Source of the DNA: Zeimonas sp032027205
Lineage (GTDB): Bacteria; Pseudomonadota; Gammaproteobacteria; Burkholderiales; Burkholderiaceae_E
Direction of reading: 5' to 3'
Assembly (NCBI GenBank): GCA_032027205.1
Contig: JAVSMN010000001.1
Span: 1-64,000, forward strand
Length of the DNA stretch: 64,000 nt
The position numbers and the translations under genes are program-made. The notes under the pieces are model-generated. The model saw only the letters and a list, made by a program, of their open reading frames with translations. It was not told the origin of the DNA and searched no databases. Shown piece by piece: positions 10,279 through 18,246 of the stretch; position 1 is the first letter of the stretch, and every line of letters begins with the position of its first letter.

Positions 10279-10322
10279 AGTGCGGGCGGCGGGCGCTGCC
10301 CTCTGCCGCCGCGGCGCTTCGT

Positions 10323-10868
10323 TCAGTGCTCCGCCTTCGGCGCTGCGAAGCCCGGGTGTTCGAAGTGATCGCCGTACTGGCCGAGCGCCTCGACCACCTG
10401 TACGACGCCGGCGGCGCGCTTGGCTTTCGGGTTCTTGCCCTGCAGCGTCTCGTTGCCTTCGAGCAGCGTGGCCAGGATTGCGTGCAGCACTTCGTCGGCC
10501 GCCGGTTCGAGCTTGCAGTTCTGCACGATGTTGGCCACCTGCGCCTCGATCTGCCGACCCAGGTCGTCGTACTGCGCCGCGCTCATTTTTCCGGAGTGAA
10601 CGGCGGGAAGGCTCTTGTCGACCGCCGTGCCGATGCGCGACATGCTCGTGCGCAGCGCCTCGTCGCTGGCCCACTTGCGTCCGTGATCCAGCTTCAGCGT
10701 GGGCGCGTCGCCGTGGCCGTGCGAATGCCCGTGCGCTTCGGCAGCGGGCGCGGCGGCATGGCTGTGACCCGAATCTGCGGCGGGCGTCGCGGCCTGCACT
10801 GCGAAGGCGAGCGAGCCGGCGGCGATCCATGCGCTGGCAGCGAGCATGCGAGGGAAACTGCGTTTCAT
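10323..10868 (-). CDS. DnrO-like periplasmic histidine-rich protein
   Basis: 181 residues: signal peptide (~1-26, ending VQAA), a His-rich segment (~33-55, GHSH, HGHSHGHGD) that could bind metal, then a helical domain (WASDEALRTSMSRI, AQVANIVQNCKLEPAADEVLH, VVEALGQYGDHFEHPGF) resembling DnrO proteins found beside denitrification genes. Molecular role unknown. The ATG at 10868 is set by the signal peptide. An ECF-type promoter copy lies at 10921-10949, so it probably belongs to the regulon of the adjacent sigma factor. Confidence 0.75.
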   Translation of the reverse strand: MKRSFPRMLAASAWIAAGSLAFAVQAATPAADSGHSHAAAPAAEAHGHSHGHGDAPTLKLDHGRKWASDEALRTSMSRIGTAVDKSLPAVHSGKMSAAQYDDLGRQIEAQVANIVQNCKLEPAADEVLHAILATLLEGNETLQGKNPKAKRAAGVVQVVEALGQYGDHFEHPGFAAPKAEH

Positions 10869-10920
10869 CCGATCTCTCCGTTGGGTGGCGAGGCCGCTCC
10901 GTGTGGCGGCTTCATCGAGT

Positions 10921-10949
10921 GAAACGAAGCAGAAGCGAAAAAGTTCCCC
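10921..10949 (-). promoter_or_regulatory. ECF-sigma promoter, copy 2 (before DnrO-like gene)
   Basis: The minus strand has GGGAACTTTT (-35 GGAAC), about 11 nt, then CGTTTC (-10). It is nearly the same as the element before the ECF sigma gene at 12539-12566. The start site would lie near 10914, giving a ~46-nt leader to the ATG at 10868. Confidence 0.7.
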
Positions 10950-11022
10950 GAGTGACGGCGCAACGGACCGTCCGTCGTTCTCGCGACGCCCTGCTCGACG
11001 GATCCTGAAGGCAGCGACGGCC

Positions 11023-11478
11023 TCAATCGTGCTCGTGCAGTTCCTCGACCCCCGAGGACCCGACCGGTTGCTGACGCAACAGTTCGCGCAGGCGCTCGCG
11101 CTGATCGCCGTCGAGCAGCTCGCGCTCGCGCAACAACTGTTCGATGACGAGCTTCTGCTGCTGGTCCTGCAATTGCGCAATGGCTGCCCGTTCGGACTCG
11201 ATCGCCTGCGCATCGGGCGTCGGGGCGAAGATCGCGTCGATCAGGCGATCACGCCGCGCGTGAATCTCCTGCGACGCGGCGCGGAATTGCCCGAGAAAAC
11301 CGGTCTCTGCCTCGCGCCAGCGTTGCTGCTGCGCCTCGTCCAGCCCGAGATACAGCGCCAGGCCTGGAAAGCCGGCGCTGTTCGCCTGCCACGCCCGCCA
11401 GCCGACGGCACCGAGGACGCCGAGGTTCACCAGCAGCGACAGCACGAGCGCGAAGCGCAACAACCCGTTTCGATTCAT
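11023..11478 (-). CDS. Spy/CpxP-like periplasmic metal- or stress-sensor protein
   Basis: 151 residues: one N-terminal membrane helix (~8-28, LLRFALVLSLLVNLGVLGAVGW), then an all-helical periplasmic domain with two LDxxQ-type motifs (LGLDEAQQQRW and LLDGDQRERL), as in the CpxP/Spy and ZraP/CnrX periplasmic heavy-metal-sensor families. It probably senses envelope stress or metal and signals to the anti-sigma factor. Its ATG overlaps the anti-sigma stop (ATGA), so the two are coupled. The signal is not known. Confidence 0.8.
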   Translation of the reverse strand: MNRNGLLRFALVLSLLVNLGVLGAVGWRAWQANSAGFPGLALYLGLDEAQQQRWREAETGFLGQFRAASQEIHARRDRLIDAIFAPTPDAQAIESERAAIAQLQDQQQKLVIEQLLRERELLDGDQRERLRELLRQQPVGSSGVEELHEHD

Positions 11479-11939
11479 CGAAGGACTTCCCTGGACGGGG
11501 CGCGGCACGATCCGGCGCCGGCGCATAGGCCGCCCGGCGCAACCGGCGCGAACACTTCGAGCGCGCCGCCCACCGGCCGAGGCAGCGCCGCCGGAACGGT
11601 CAGCGCCATGCCCAGCGCGAGGCCGAGCGACACCGAAGCAGCGGCGCCCAGCCCGGCGGGCACGAACCAGCGCCAGACATGCCGCTCGCGTGAGCGCCCG
11701 GCCGCAACCGGGCGCGGCAACGCCTCGATGCGCCCGCGCACGACCTGCGAAAGGTCGAAGCCGAGCGACTCGTCGGCAAGCGCGCGGAACTCGCGCTGCG
11801 CGCCGCGCAACTCGGCGAGCCACGCCCGGCACTCGGCGCACGAAGCGAGATGCTCGTCGATCGCCGCACGCTGCTCATCGGCAAACTCGTCGTCCGCGTA
11901 GGCCGACAGCGTTTCGATCGTGGGACAAGTCGTGGTCAT
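11475..11939 (-). CDS. Zinc-finger anti-sigma factor
   Basis: 154 residues. The N-terminal zf-HC2/ZAS domain has HLASCAEC (H-x3-C-x2-C, ~30-37), which binds the cognate ECF sigma factor. One membrane helix follows (~97-118, GLGAAASVSLGLALGMALTVP) and a short periplasmic tail. It holds the sigma factor at the membrane until a signal arrives. Coupled at both ends: its ATG overlaps the sigma stop and its TGA overlaps the sensor ATG. Confidence 0.9.
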   Translation of the reverse strand: MTTTCPTIETLSAYADDEFADEQRAAIDEHLASCAECRAWLAELRGAQREFRALADESLGFDLSQVVRGRIEALPRPVAAGRSRERHVWRWFVPAGLGAAASVSLGLALGMALTVPAALPRPVGGALEVFAPVAPGGLCAGAGSCRAPSREVLR

Positions 11940-12490
11940 TTCGCATTTCCCCCGGCAGGTGCGTAGATCGCGAGCAAGGCGGCACGCGCACGCGCAATCC
12001 GCGACTTCACGGTTCCCTCGGCAACGCCGAGCGCTTCGGCGATCTCCGCATACGACAGATCCTCCACTTCGCGCAACAGCAGCACCTCCCGATGCTCCGG
12101 CGCCAGCGCGCGCAGCGCCGCGTCGAGCGACGCGATGCGCTGCTTCGCGTCGGTCCGCTCCTCGGGCGTCGGCGCAGGATCGGCCACCGGCAACTCGGCA
12201 TCGAGCGGCTCGAACTCGACGACATTGCCCCGGCGTAGCACGTCGAGCGTGCCGTTGCGCGCGATCTGCAACAGCCAGGTTCCGAATCGCGCATCCGGCC
12301 GCCAGCGCGGCATTGCCTGCCACGCCTTGATGAACGTTTCCTGCGTGATGTCCATCGCCTCCTCGCGCGATCCGGTCATCCGGAACACGAAGCGAAAGAC
12401 GCGATCCTGGTGGCGCGAAACCAGCTCGGTGAATGCCTTCGAGTCGCCGTTTCGCGCGCGCGCCGCCAGCTCGGCGTCGTCGGTGTTCAA
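11936..12490 (-). CDS. ECF RNA polymerase sigma factor (RpoE-like)
   Basis: About 184 residues with region 2 (AFTELVSRHQDRVFRFVFRM, EEAMDITQETFIKAW) and region 4 (ALAPEHREVLLLREVEDLSYAEIAEALGVAEGTVKSRIARARAAL). It redirects RNA polymerase to GGAAC/CGTT-type promoters. The start is uncertain: a TTG at 12490 gives a normal N-terminus (NTDDAELAARARNG) and lies ~42 nt below the ECF promoter at 12539-12566. The longer in-frame reading would run through that promoter, so I prefer TTG. Probably autoregulated. Confidence 0.9.
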   Translation of the reverse strand: MNTDDAELAARARNGDSKAFTELVSRHQDRVFRFVFRMTGSREEAMDITQETFIKAWQAMPRWRPDARFGTWLLQIARNGTLDVLRRGNVVEFEPLDAELPVADPAPTPEERTDAKQRIASLDAALRALAPEHREVLLLREVEDLSYAEIAEALGVAEGTVKSRIARARAALLAIYAPAGGNAK

Positions 12491-12538
12491 CGCACACGCC
12501 CCCGTGCCGGCAGCGCCCGTTGCGCGCCGCTCCCTGCT

Positions 12539-12566
12539 GGAACGAACGGGAAACGGAAAAGTTCCC
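12539..12566 (-). promoter_or_regulatory. ECF-sigma promoter, copy 1 (autoregulatory)
   Basis: The minus strand shows GGGAACTTTT, a spacer, then CGTTCC, matching the -35 GGAAC / -10 CGT pattern of ECF sigma promoters. It shares about 20 of 28 positions with the element at 10921-10949. It lies between the upstream membrane-protein gene and the sigma gene and would make the sigma operon self-activating. Confidence 0.72.
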
Positions 12567-12569
12567 GTT

Positions 12570-12992
12570 TCACCCCGGGATGCGACGCGCGGCGACGAAC
12601 GCGAGCACGATCCAGACCACGCTGCGCAGCGACATCGCCGCCATCGTGCGCGGCTCCCACGCGCCGCCACCGGCGACGTAGATGCCGAAGGCGACAAAAA
12701 CGGCGACCGTGGCGGCGGCGATCCCCGCGGCGAGCACGAAGCTCCACCGTCGGCGCAGCCAGAAACCGACGCCCGCGATGACGTAGAAGAAACCGGCCAG
12801 GAAGGTGAACCAGAGTACGAAGGGAACGTAGTTGCCCGCGGCCGCTACCGCGTCGGGCACACCTAACAGAACGCGGCCGCCGGCGCGGATCGTCGCGACG
12901 CCGAAGATGATCGCCACCAGCGCTGCGACGACGAGCCAGCGATCGCGGCGCGCGGGCGCGCGCGCTGCTTCGACATTGCCGATCGACGACAT
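12570..12992 (-). CDS. Four-helix integral membrane protein of unknown function
   Basis: 140 residues with four hydrophobic helices (~20-42, 53-77, 84-105, 118-137). A basic N-terminus (APARRDRW) places the start of helix 1 on the cytoplasmic side. No catalytic motif or known family was recognised. It precedes the ECF sigma operon on the same strand, but the sigma promoter lies between them, so co-regulation is not certain. Upstream is a 16-bp palindrome shared with the divergent aldolase gene. Confidence 0.65.
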   Translation of the reverse strand: MSSIGNVEAARAPARRDRWLVVAALVAIIFGVATIRAGGRVLLGVPDAVAAAGNYVPFVLWFTFLAGFFYVIAGVGFWLRRRWSFVLAAGIAAATVAVFVAFGIYVAGGGAWEPRTMAAMSLRSVVWIVLAFVAARRIPG

Positions 12993-13010
12993 CCGGGAAA
13001 CCCCGCAAGC

Positions 13011-13026
13011 AAGTAACTTGTTACTT
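13011..13026. promoter_or_regulatory. 16-bp palindromic operator candidate
   Basis: AAGTAAC-TT-GTTACTT is a near-perfect dyad in the 78-bp gap between the divergent membrane-protein gene and the class I aldolase gene. Size and symmetry fit a TetR- or MarR-type site. No regulator gene sits next to it. Confidence 0.55.
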
Positions 13027-13070
13027 CATCGTAGAGAGCGGTGACGTAGCCTGTCAAGCAGGAGATGCGC

Positions 13071-14093
13071 ATGGACACGACGCAACTACAGCACACGGTC
13101 GCTGCGATGGTGCACGCGCCCAAGGGCCTGCTCGCTGCCGACGAGAGCAATCCGACGATCGCCAAGCGCTTCGCGTCGATCGGCCTCGAATCCACCGAGG
13201 CGAACCGGCGCGCGTGGCGCAACGTTCTGCTCGGCGCGACCGGGCTCTCCGAAGCGGTGAGCGGAGTGATCCTCTACGAGGAGACGCTCGGACAGCAGGC
13301 CGACGACGGAACGCCCTTCCCCCAGTTGCTCGAGCAACGCGGCATCGTGCCCGGCATCAAGGTCGACAAGGGCAAGATTCCGCTCGCCAACGCGCCCGGC
13401 GACGAGGTCACCGAAGGCCTCGACGGGCTCGCCAAGCGGCTGCAACGCTACCGCGACCAGGGCGCGCGCTTCGCGAAGTGGCGCGCCGTGTACAACGTCT
13501 CGCCGACGCTGCCGAGCCGGCTCGCAATCAAGGAGAACGCGCACGCCCTGGCCCGCTACGCCGCCATCTGCCAGAACGAGGGCTTCGTGCCCATCGTCGA
13601 GCCCGAGGTGCTGATCGACGGCGACCACACGATCGAGCGTTGCCGCGAAGTCACCGAGCAGGTGCTGCACGCCGTCTTCCACGCGCTCGACCGGCAGCGC
13701 GTTCTGCTCGAATACATGCTGCTCAAGCCGAGCATGGTGCTACCCGGCAAGGGAAGCGCGAAAGCCGCGCCCGAAGCGGTCGCGCAAAGCACCGTTGCCG
13801 TCTTGCGTCGCACGGTGCCTGCGGCCGTGCCGGGCATCTTTTTCCTGTCGGGCGGCCAGACGCCCGAGGAAGCGACGGCGAATCTCGACGCGATGAACCG
13901 GCTCGGCAAGCAGCCGTGGGTGCTCAGCTTCTCCTATGCGCGCGCGCTGCAGGAACCGGCGCTTGCCGCCTGGCGCGGCGATCCGGCCCGTGCCGCGGCC
14001 GCGCAGCATGCATTGGTTCACCGGGCGCGCATGAACGCTCGTGCGCGTGAAGGCCGCTACCAGCCGGCGATGGAAAGCGAGGCCGGGCACTGA
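13071..14093 (+). CDS. Class I fructose-bisphosphate aldolase
   Basis: 340 residues of the eukaryote-like class I aldolase family. Features: KGLLAADES near the N-terminus, VDKGK, KWRAVY, and the Schiff-base lysine in LLEYMLLKPSMV, then IFFLSGGQTPEEAT. It interconverts fructose 1,6-bisphosphate with DHAP and GAP in glycolysis and gluconeogenesis. The ATG at 13071 is preferred because AGGAG is 6 nt upstream; the ATG at 13065 is too close to it. Its stop overlaps the predicted start of the FUSC gene. Confidence 0.93.
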   Translation: MDTTQLQHTVAAMVHAPKGLLAADESNPTIAKRFASIGLESTEANRRAWRNVLLGATGLSEAVSGVILYEETLGQQADDGTPFPQLLEQRGIVPGIKVDKGKIPLANAPGDEVTEGLDGLAKRLQRYRDQGARFAKWRAVYNVSPTLPSRLAIKENAHALARYAAICQNEGFVPIVEPEVLIDGDHTIERCREVTEQVLHAVFHALDRQRVLLEYMLLKPSMVLPGKGSAKAAPEAVAQSTVAVLRRTVPAAVPGIFFLSGGQTPEEATANLDAMNRLGKQPWVLSFSYARALQEPALAAWRGDPARAAAAQHALVHRARMNARAREGRYQPAMESEAGH

Positions 14094-16216
14094 GCGCTGC
14101 GCGCCCGCCGGCGCACGTCGCCAACGGCGCATCGGTCGCCGTCGGTGTCGCCCTGATCCACGCCGTCTGCGTTGCGTTCGCCAGCCCCGAACTCGCGCAA
14201 GTTGCCACCGGCGGCGCGGTATGTGCGAGCCTGGCCGACGTTCCCGCCACCGTCCGCGGCGCCGCCCGGCGCGTGCTCGCGGCGGCGCTGCTCGCGTGGC
14301 TCGCGAGCGCGCTCGTCTTTTTCGCGCAGTCGAGCCAGGTTGCGCTGGGCGTCGTCGTCGGCGCCATCGGTTTCGGCGGGATGCTCACGATGGCCTGGGG
14401 CCCACGTGCCGGCCCGATCGCCTTTGCCCCGATCCTGGCGACGATCTTCGCGCTGACGCTCCCGCCGCGGCTCGCGTCGAGCGCGGCACCGCTCGCGTGG
14501 ACGGCGATCGGCTGCCTCGCCTATCTCGGCTGGACGATCGCGACGGCGCCGCTGCTGCAGCGCGTGTACCGCACCCGCGCGCTCGTCGCCGCGCTCGACG
14601 CGACGACGACGCTGCTGCGCAGTCGCGCGGCGCTGCTCGAAGCCGCTCCCGGTCGTCTGGAGGACGCGCTGCCGCCGTGGATCGGCGACGAGTCGCGGCT
14701 GGCCGAGGGCCTGCAGGCGGCGCGCGATCTTCTCTTCTCCGCGCCCGACTCGCCGCGCGTGCGCAGCGAAACCGCGGCACTCGTCGAGGCGATCGACGTG
14801 CGCGACCTGCTGCTGGCGAGCCGGCTCGACCTCGACCTGCTGGGCGACGACGAGCCGGCGCGGGCCGTGCGCGGGCGCGTGGCCGGCACGTTGCGCAGCT
14901 TCGCAGATGCGCTCGAACGCATCGCGGTGCTGTCGGCGTCCGCCGGTTCGCGGACGTCTCAGGACGAGATGCGAGCGACAGCGCCGGCGCGCCCGCCGGT
15001 CGCCGACACGCTGCTCGACGGCATCTTCGACGCAGCCGACCCGCGCGCGCTGCTGCTGCCCGCCTTCGTGGCACGCCTCGAGCGGCTCGCCACCGGCGTG
15101 CAGCGCATCGGCGAAGCCGTGCGCGGCGCAGGCGAGTCGTTGCCGCTGTCGCGCGAACAGTTGCGGCTGTTCGCTGCAACCGAATCGTGGCCGCTGTCGG
15201 CGCTGCATGCGAACCTGTCGCTACGGTCGCCGGTGCTGCGGCACGCGCTGCGGATGGGCCTGGCGCTGACAGTCGCCTATTTCATCGCGCTGCAACTGCC
15301 GTGGCGCGCGCATCCGCACTGGCTGGTGCTCGGCGTGGCCGTCGTGCTGCGCGGCACGCTCGAGCAGACGCTGGCGCGCCGAAACGATCGCGTCTCCGGC
15401 ACCGTGATCGGGTGCCTGCTGGTGATGCTGATCGCGCAACTGCAGTCGGCCCCGCTGATGCTCGCCGCCTTCCTGGCCGGCGTCGGCGTCGCGCACGCCT
15501 TTGTGACCGTGCGCTATCGCGTCACCGCAATTGCCGCTACCGTGATGGCGCTGCTGCAGGCGCATCTGCTCGACCCGCAGGCGCCGCTAGCCATCTTCGA
15601 GCGACTCGCCGACACGGTGCTCGGAGCGACGCTGGCCTGGGCATTCAGCTACGTGCTGCCGTCGTGGGAGCGGCGCACGCTGCCCAGGCAGATCGAGCGC
15701 GCGCTGGCCGCGCTGCGCGCCTACGCCGAGCACGCGCTGCGCAGCGACCCGCACGCCGGCGTCGCACAGCGCCTGGCGCGCCGATCGGCTTACGACGCGC
15801 TCGGAACGATCGCGGTTGCTTTGCAGCGCAGTCGTTTCGAGCCGCGCGGCGTGCGGCCGCCGCTCGTCGAGCTGGCGTCGATGCTCGACGCCGCGCAGCG
15901 GCTCATGGCGCATCTGTCGGTGATCCGCATGTCGCTGGCGTTGCGCCCCGAGGCAACGGGACGCGAGTCGAGCACGGCCGCCATGCAGCGAGCTAACGAG
16001 GCGCTGCAACTCGTGCTCGACCAGGCGGGCGGCTCAGCGCCGGCGGCTCCCGCATCGGCCGGCCCCCTTCCGGCGCAGTCGCCGCAGGAAGATCCCGCGG
16101 CATGGCTGCAGCGCCGGTTGGGCATCGCCGTCGCCGACGCGTGGGCGACGCGCACTGCCGCCGATGCGGCACTCGCCGCGCTCGGCGGCCGTCGTGCTCA
16201 GCTGCAGCGCACGTGA
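14090..16216 (+). CDS. FUSC-family inner-membrane transporter (YccS/AaeB-like)
   Basis: About 708 residues: N-terminal helices (~15-145), a cytoplasmic domain (~150-375), a second helix bundle (~385-510, LRMGLALTVAYFIALQLPWRAHPHW then NDRVSGTVIGCLL) and a C-terminal domain. FUSC proteins are putative efflux components for aromatic acids. The start is unusual. The conserved segment GAVCASLADVPATVR is coded upstream of the first standard in-frame start (GTG 14273), yet no ATG, GTG or TTG exists between the in-frame stop at 14048 and 14273. A CTG at 14090 overlaps the aldolase stop (CTGA). The 3' end overlaps the convergent isomerase gene by 19 bp. Confidence 0.85.
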   Translation: MSAARPPAHVANGASVAVGVALIHAVCVAFASPELAQVATGGAVCASLADVPATVRGAARRVLAAALLAWLASALVFFAQSSQVALGVVVGAIGFGGMLTMAWGPRAGPIAFAPILATIFALTLPPRLASSAAPLAWTAIGCLAYLGWTIATAPLLQRVYRTRALVAALDATTTLLRSRAALLEAAPGRLEDALPPWIGDESRLAEGLQAARDLLFSAPDSPRVRSETAALVEAIDVRDLLLASRLDLDLLGDDEPARAVRGRVAGTLRSFADALERIAVLSASAGSRTSQDEMRATAPARPPVADTLLDGIFDAADPRALLLPAFVARLERLATGVQRIGEAVRGAGESLPLSREQLRLFAATESWPLSALHANLSLRSPVLRHALRMGLALTVAYFIALQLPWRAHPHWLVLGVAVVLRGTLEQTLARRNDRVSGTVIGCLLVMLIAQLQSAPLMLAAFLAGVGVAHAFVTVRYRVTAIAATVMALLQAHLLDPQAPLAIFERLADTVLGATLAWAFSYVLPSWERRTLPRQIERALAALRAYAEHALRSDPHAGVAQRLARRSAYDALGTIAVALQRSRFEPRGVRPPLVELASMLDAAQRLMAHLSVIRMSLALRPEATGRESSTAAMQRANEALQLVLDQAGGSAPAAPASAGPLPAQSPQEDPAAWLQRRLGIAVADAWATRTAADAALAALGGRRAQLQRT

Positions 16217-17055
16217 CGCTCGCGCACGAGGCGCAGTACTTCGTCGGGATCGCGCTTCCACCAGCGCGTCGAAAGAATCTCGACCTCGTGTGCGCCACGA
16301 TAGCCGTTGGCCTCGACGAGCGCGCGCAACGCGGGCAAGTCGATGACGCCGTCGCCCATCATTCCGCGATCGAGTAGCAGGTCGGTGGTGGGAACGAGCC
16401 AGTCGCAGATGTGATAGGCCAGCAGGCGCTCGGCGCCGGCGCGAGCGAGCGCCTGCGCGAGCCGCGGATCCCACCAGACGTGATAGGCATCGACCGCGAC
16501 GCCGATCGCCCCCGAGGGTCGATCGCCGGTCGGAACCGGATCGAGCTCGTCGCACAGGTCGAGCGCCTGGTCGAGCGTATTCACGCATGCGCGGTCGGCG
16601 CAGTACATCGGATGCAGCGGCTCGATCGCCAGCGGCACGCCGCTCGCGCGCGCGTGCGGCAGGATCGCCGCGAGTCCGTCGCGCACCATCGCGCGCGCAC
16701 CGGCGAGATCACGCGTGCCGGGCACGACGCCGCCGACGACGAGCACGAGGCAGCGTGCGCCGATCGTCGCCGCGTCGTCGATCGCACGCAGGTTGTCGTC
16801 GATCGCCGCGCGCCGGCCAGCGGCGTCGGCTGCCGGGAACATTCCACCGCGGCACAGGCCGCTCACCGTCAACCCGTTCGCGCGAATGCGGCGAGCCGCT
16901 TCCGCTACGCCCAGCTCGGCCAGCTTGTCGCGCCACGGCGAGATGCCGCTGATGCCGTGCCGCGCGCAGGCGTCGATCATCTGCCTGAGGTTCCACTGCT
17001 CTCGCACCGTCGCCGTGTTCAACGACAGGCGGGCGGGATCGGGGGCTCCGTTCAC
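16198..17055 (-). CDS. Sugar phosphate isomerase/epimerase-like TIM-barrel protein
   Basis: 285 residues of the xylose-isomerase-like/AP-endonuclease-2 TIM-barrel family: SLNTATVREQWNLRQMIDACARHGISGISPWR at the N-terminus, then metal-site-like residues in VPLAIEPLHPMYC, IGVAVDAYHVWWDP, AYHICDW and GAHEVEI. Substrate unknown. The GTG at 17055 overlaps the stop of the DUF993 gene (GTGA). With DUF993 and a Gfo/Idh/MocA oxidoreductase it forms a recurrent sugar- or polyol-type catabolic trio. Confidence 0.87.
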   Translation of the reverse strand: MNGAPDPARLSLNTATVREQWNLRQMIDACARHGISGISPWRDKLAELGVAEAARRIRANGLTVSGLCRGGMFPAADAAGRRAAIDDNLRAIDDAATIGARCLVLVVGGVVPGTRDLAGARAMVRDGLAAILPHARASGVPLAIEPLHPMYCADRACVNTLDQALDLCDELDPVPTGDRPSGAIGVAVDAYHVWWDPRLAQALARAGAERLLAYHICDWLVPTTDLLLDRGMMGDGVIDLPALRALVEANGYRGAHEVEILSTRWWKRDPDEVLRLVRERHVRCS

Positions 17056-18227
17056 GGTGCGAGCGCCGCGTCGACGCCCTGCGTCGCGAGCCAGCTCGCC
17101 ATGCGCGCGGCGGCCAGCGAAGGATCTTCGAGCAAGCCCGCCGCGTCGGCGAGCCGGAACAGCTGCGCCAGATGCAATGCGCTGCGCGCCGACTGCTGCC
17201 CGCCGACCATCACGAAATGGTCCTGGTGGCCGTTCAGCCACGCCATGAAAACGATGCCCGTCTTGTAGAAGCGCGTGGGTGCCGCGAAGATGTGCCGCGA
17301 CAGCGGCACCGTCGGACCAAGGATCTCGTGGAAGCGCTCGACGTCGCCTTGCGCCAGCGCCGACAGCGCCGCCGAGGCGGCCGGCGCAATGGCGTCGAAG
17401 ATGCCGAGCAGCGCATCCGAGTGACCGTGTTCGTCGCCCTCGATCAGGTCGGCGAAGTGGAAATCGTCGCCGGTGTACATGCGGATGCCGGGCGCGAGCC
17501 GTCGCCGCATCGCGACCTCCTTGCTCTTGTCGAGCAACGAAATCTTCACGCCGTCCACGTGCCGCGCATTGCGGTTCAGGATCTCCACCGCGACGTCCAT
17601 CGCCGCATCGGCGTTGCGGTGCCCCCAGTAGCCCGCCAGCGCCGGATCGAACATCTCGCCGAGCCAGTGCACGATCACCGGTTCACGCGCCTGCGACAGC
17701 AGCCGGTCGTAGACGCGGGCGTAATCGTCGGGCGACTGCGCGCAGGCGGCGAGCGCGCGGCTGGCCATCAGGATCAGCCGCCCGCCGAGCGACTCGATCG
17801 CCTCCATCTGCATCTCGTAGGCGGCGATCACCTCGTGGATCGACGAAGCGCCGGCCGGCAGGTGATCGGTGCCGCAGCCGCAGGCGACGAGCGCGCCCTG
17901 TTCACCGCGCGCGGCGTCGAGCGTGCGCCGGATCAGCTCGTACGAGGTGCGCCAGTCCAGGCCCATGCCGCGCTGCGCGGTGTCCATCGCCTCGGCCACG
18001 CCGAGTCCGAGCGACCACAGCCTGCGCCGGTAGGCGATCGTCGCGTCCCAGTCGATTGCACAGTCGATCCACGGATCGGCGGCGGCGAGCGGATCGGCCA
18101 CGACGTGCGCTGCCGAATACGCCACGCGATCGAAAGCGACGTGCGGCCCGGCGCCGAAAGACTTGGGCTGCGACAACGTGAAACGGCGGAGCTTCCGGCC
18201 CGCCTCCGGCAGCATCAGCGAGGTCAT
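17052..18227 (-). CDS. DUF993-family (dihydrodipicolinate-synthase-like) protein
   Basis: 391 residues. I recognise DUF993 segments: FDRVAYSAAHVVADPLA, IDWDATIAYRRRLWSLGLGVAEAMDTAQRGMG (here split), GCGTDHL, EPVIVHWLGEMFDPALAGYWG, GVKISLLDK, YTGDDFHF, and PTRFYKTGIVF. The family has an aldolase-like TIM barrel and no defined reaction; the lysine in DGVKISLLDK sits where DHDPS-type enzymes carry the Schiff base. The ATG at 18227 has GGAG 11 nt upstream. It is 19 bp below the oxidoreductase gene and coupled to the isomerase gene. Confidence 0.88.
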   Translation of the reverse strand: MTSLMLPEAGRKLRRFTLSQPKSFGAGPHVAFDRVAYSAAHVVADPLAAADPWIDCAIDWDATIAYRRRLWSLGLGVAEAMDTAQRGMGLDWRTSYELIRRTLDAARGEQGALVACGCGTDHLPAGASSIHEVIAAYEMQMEAIESLGGRLILMASRALAACAQSPDDYARVYDRLLSQAREPVIVHWLGEMFDPALAGYWGHRNADAAMDVAVEILNRNARHVDGVKISLLDKSKEVAMRRRLAPGIRMYTGDDFHFADLIEGDEHGHSDALLGIFDAIAPAASAALSALAQGDVERFHEILGPTVPLSRHIFAAPTRFYKTGIVFMAWLNGHQDHFVMVGGQQSARSALHLAQLFRLADAAGLLEDPSLAAARMASWLATQGVDAALAP

Positions 18228-18246
18228 CGGTTTACGGCTCCGAAGT

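Noticed and set aside
12541..12570. GGGAAAC...GTTCCC dyad read as a terminator of the membrane-protein gene
   Set aside because: The same bases match the ECF promoter found again at 10921-10949, which is a better explanation; the stem is imperfect.
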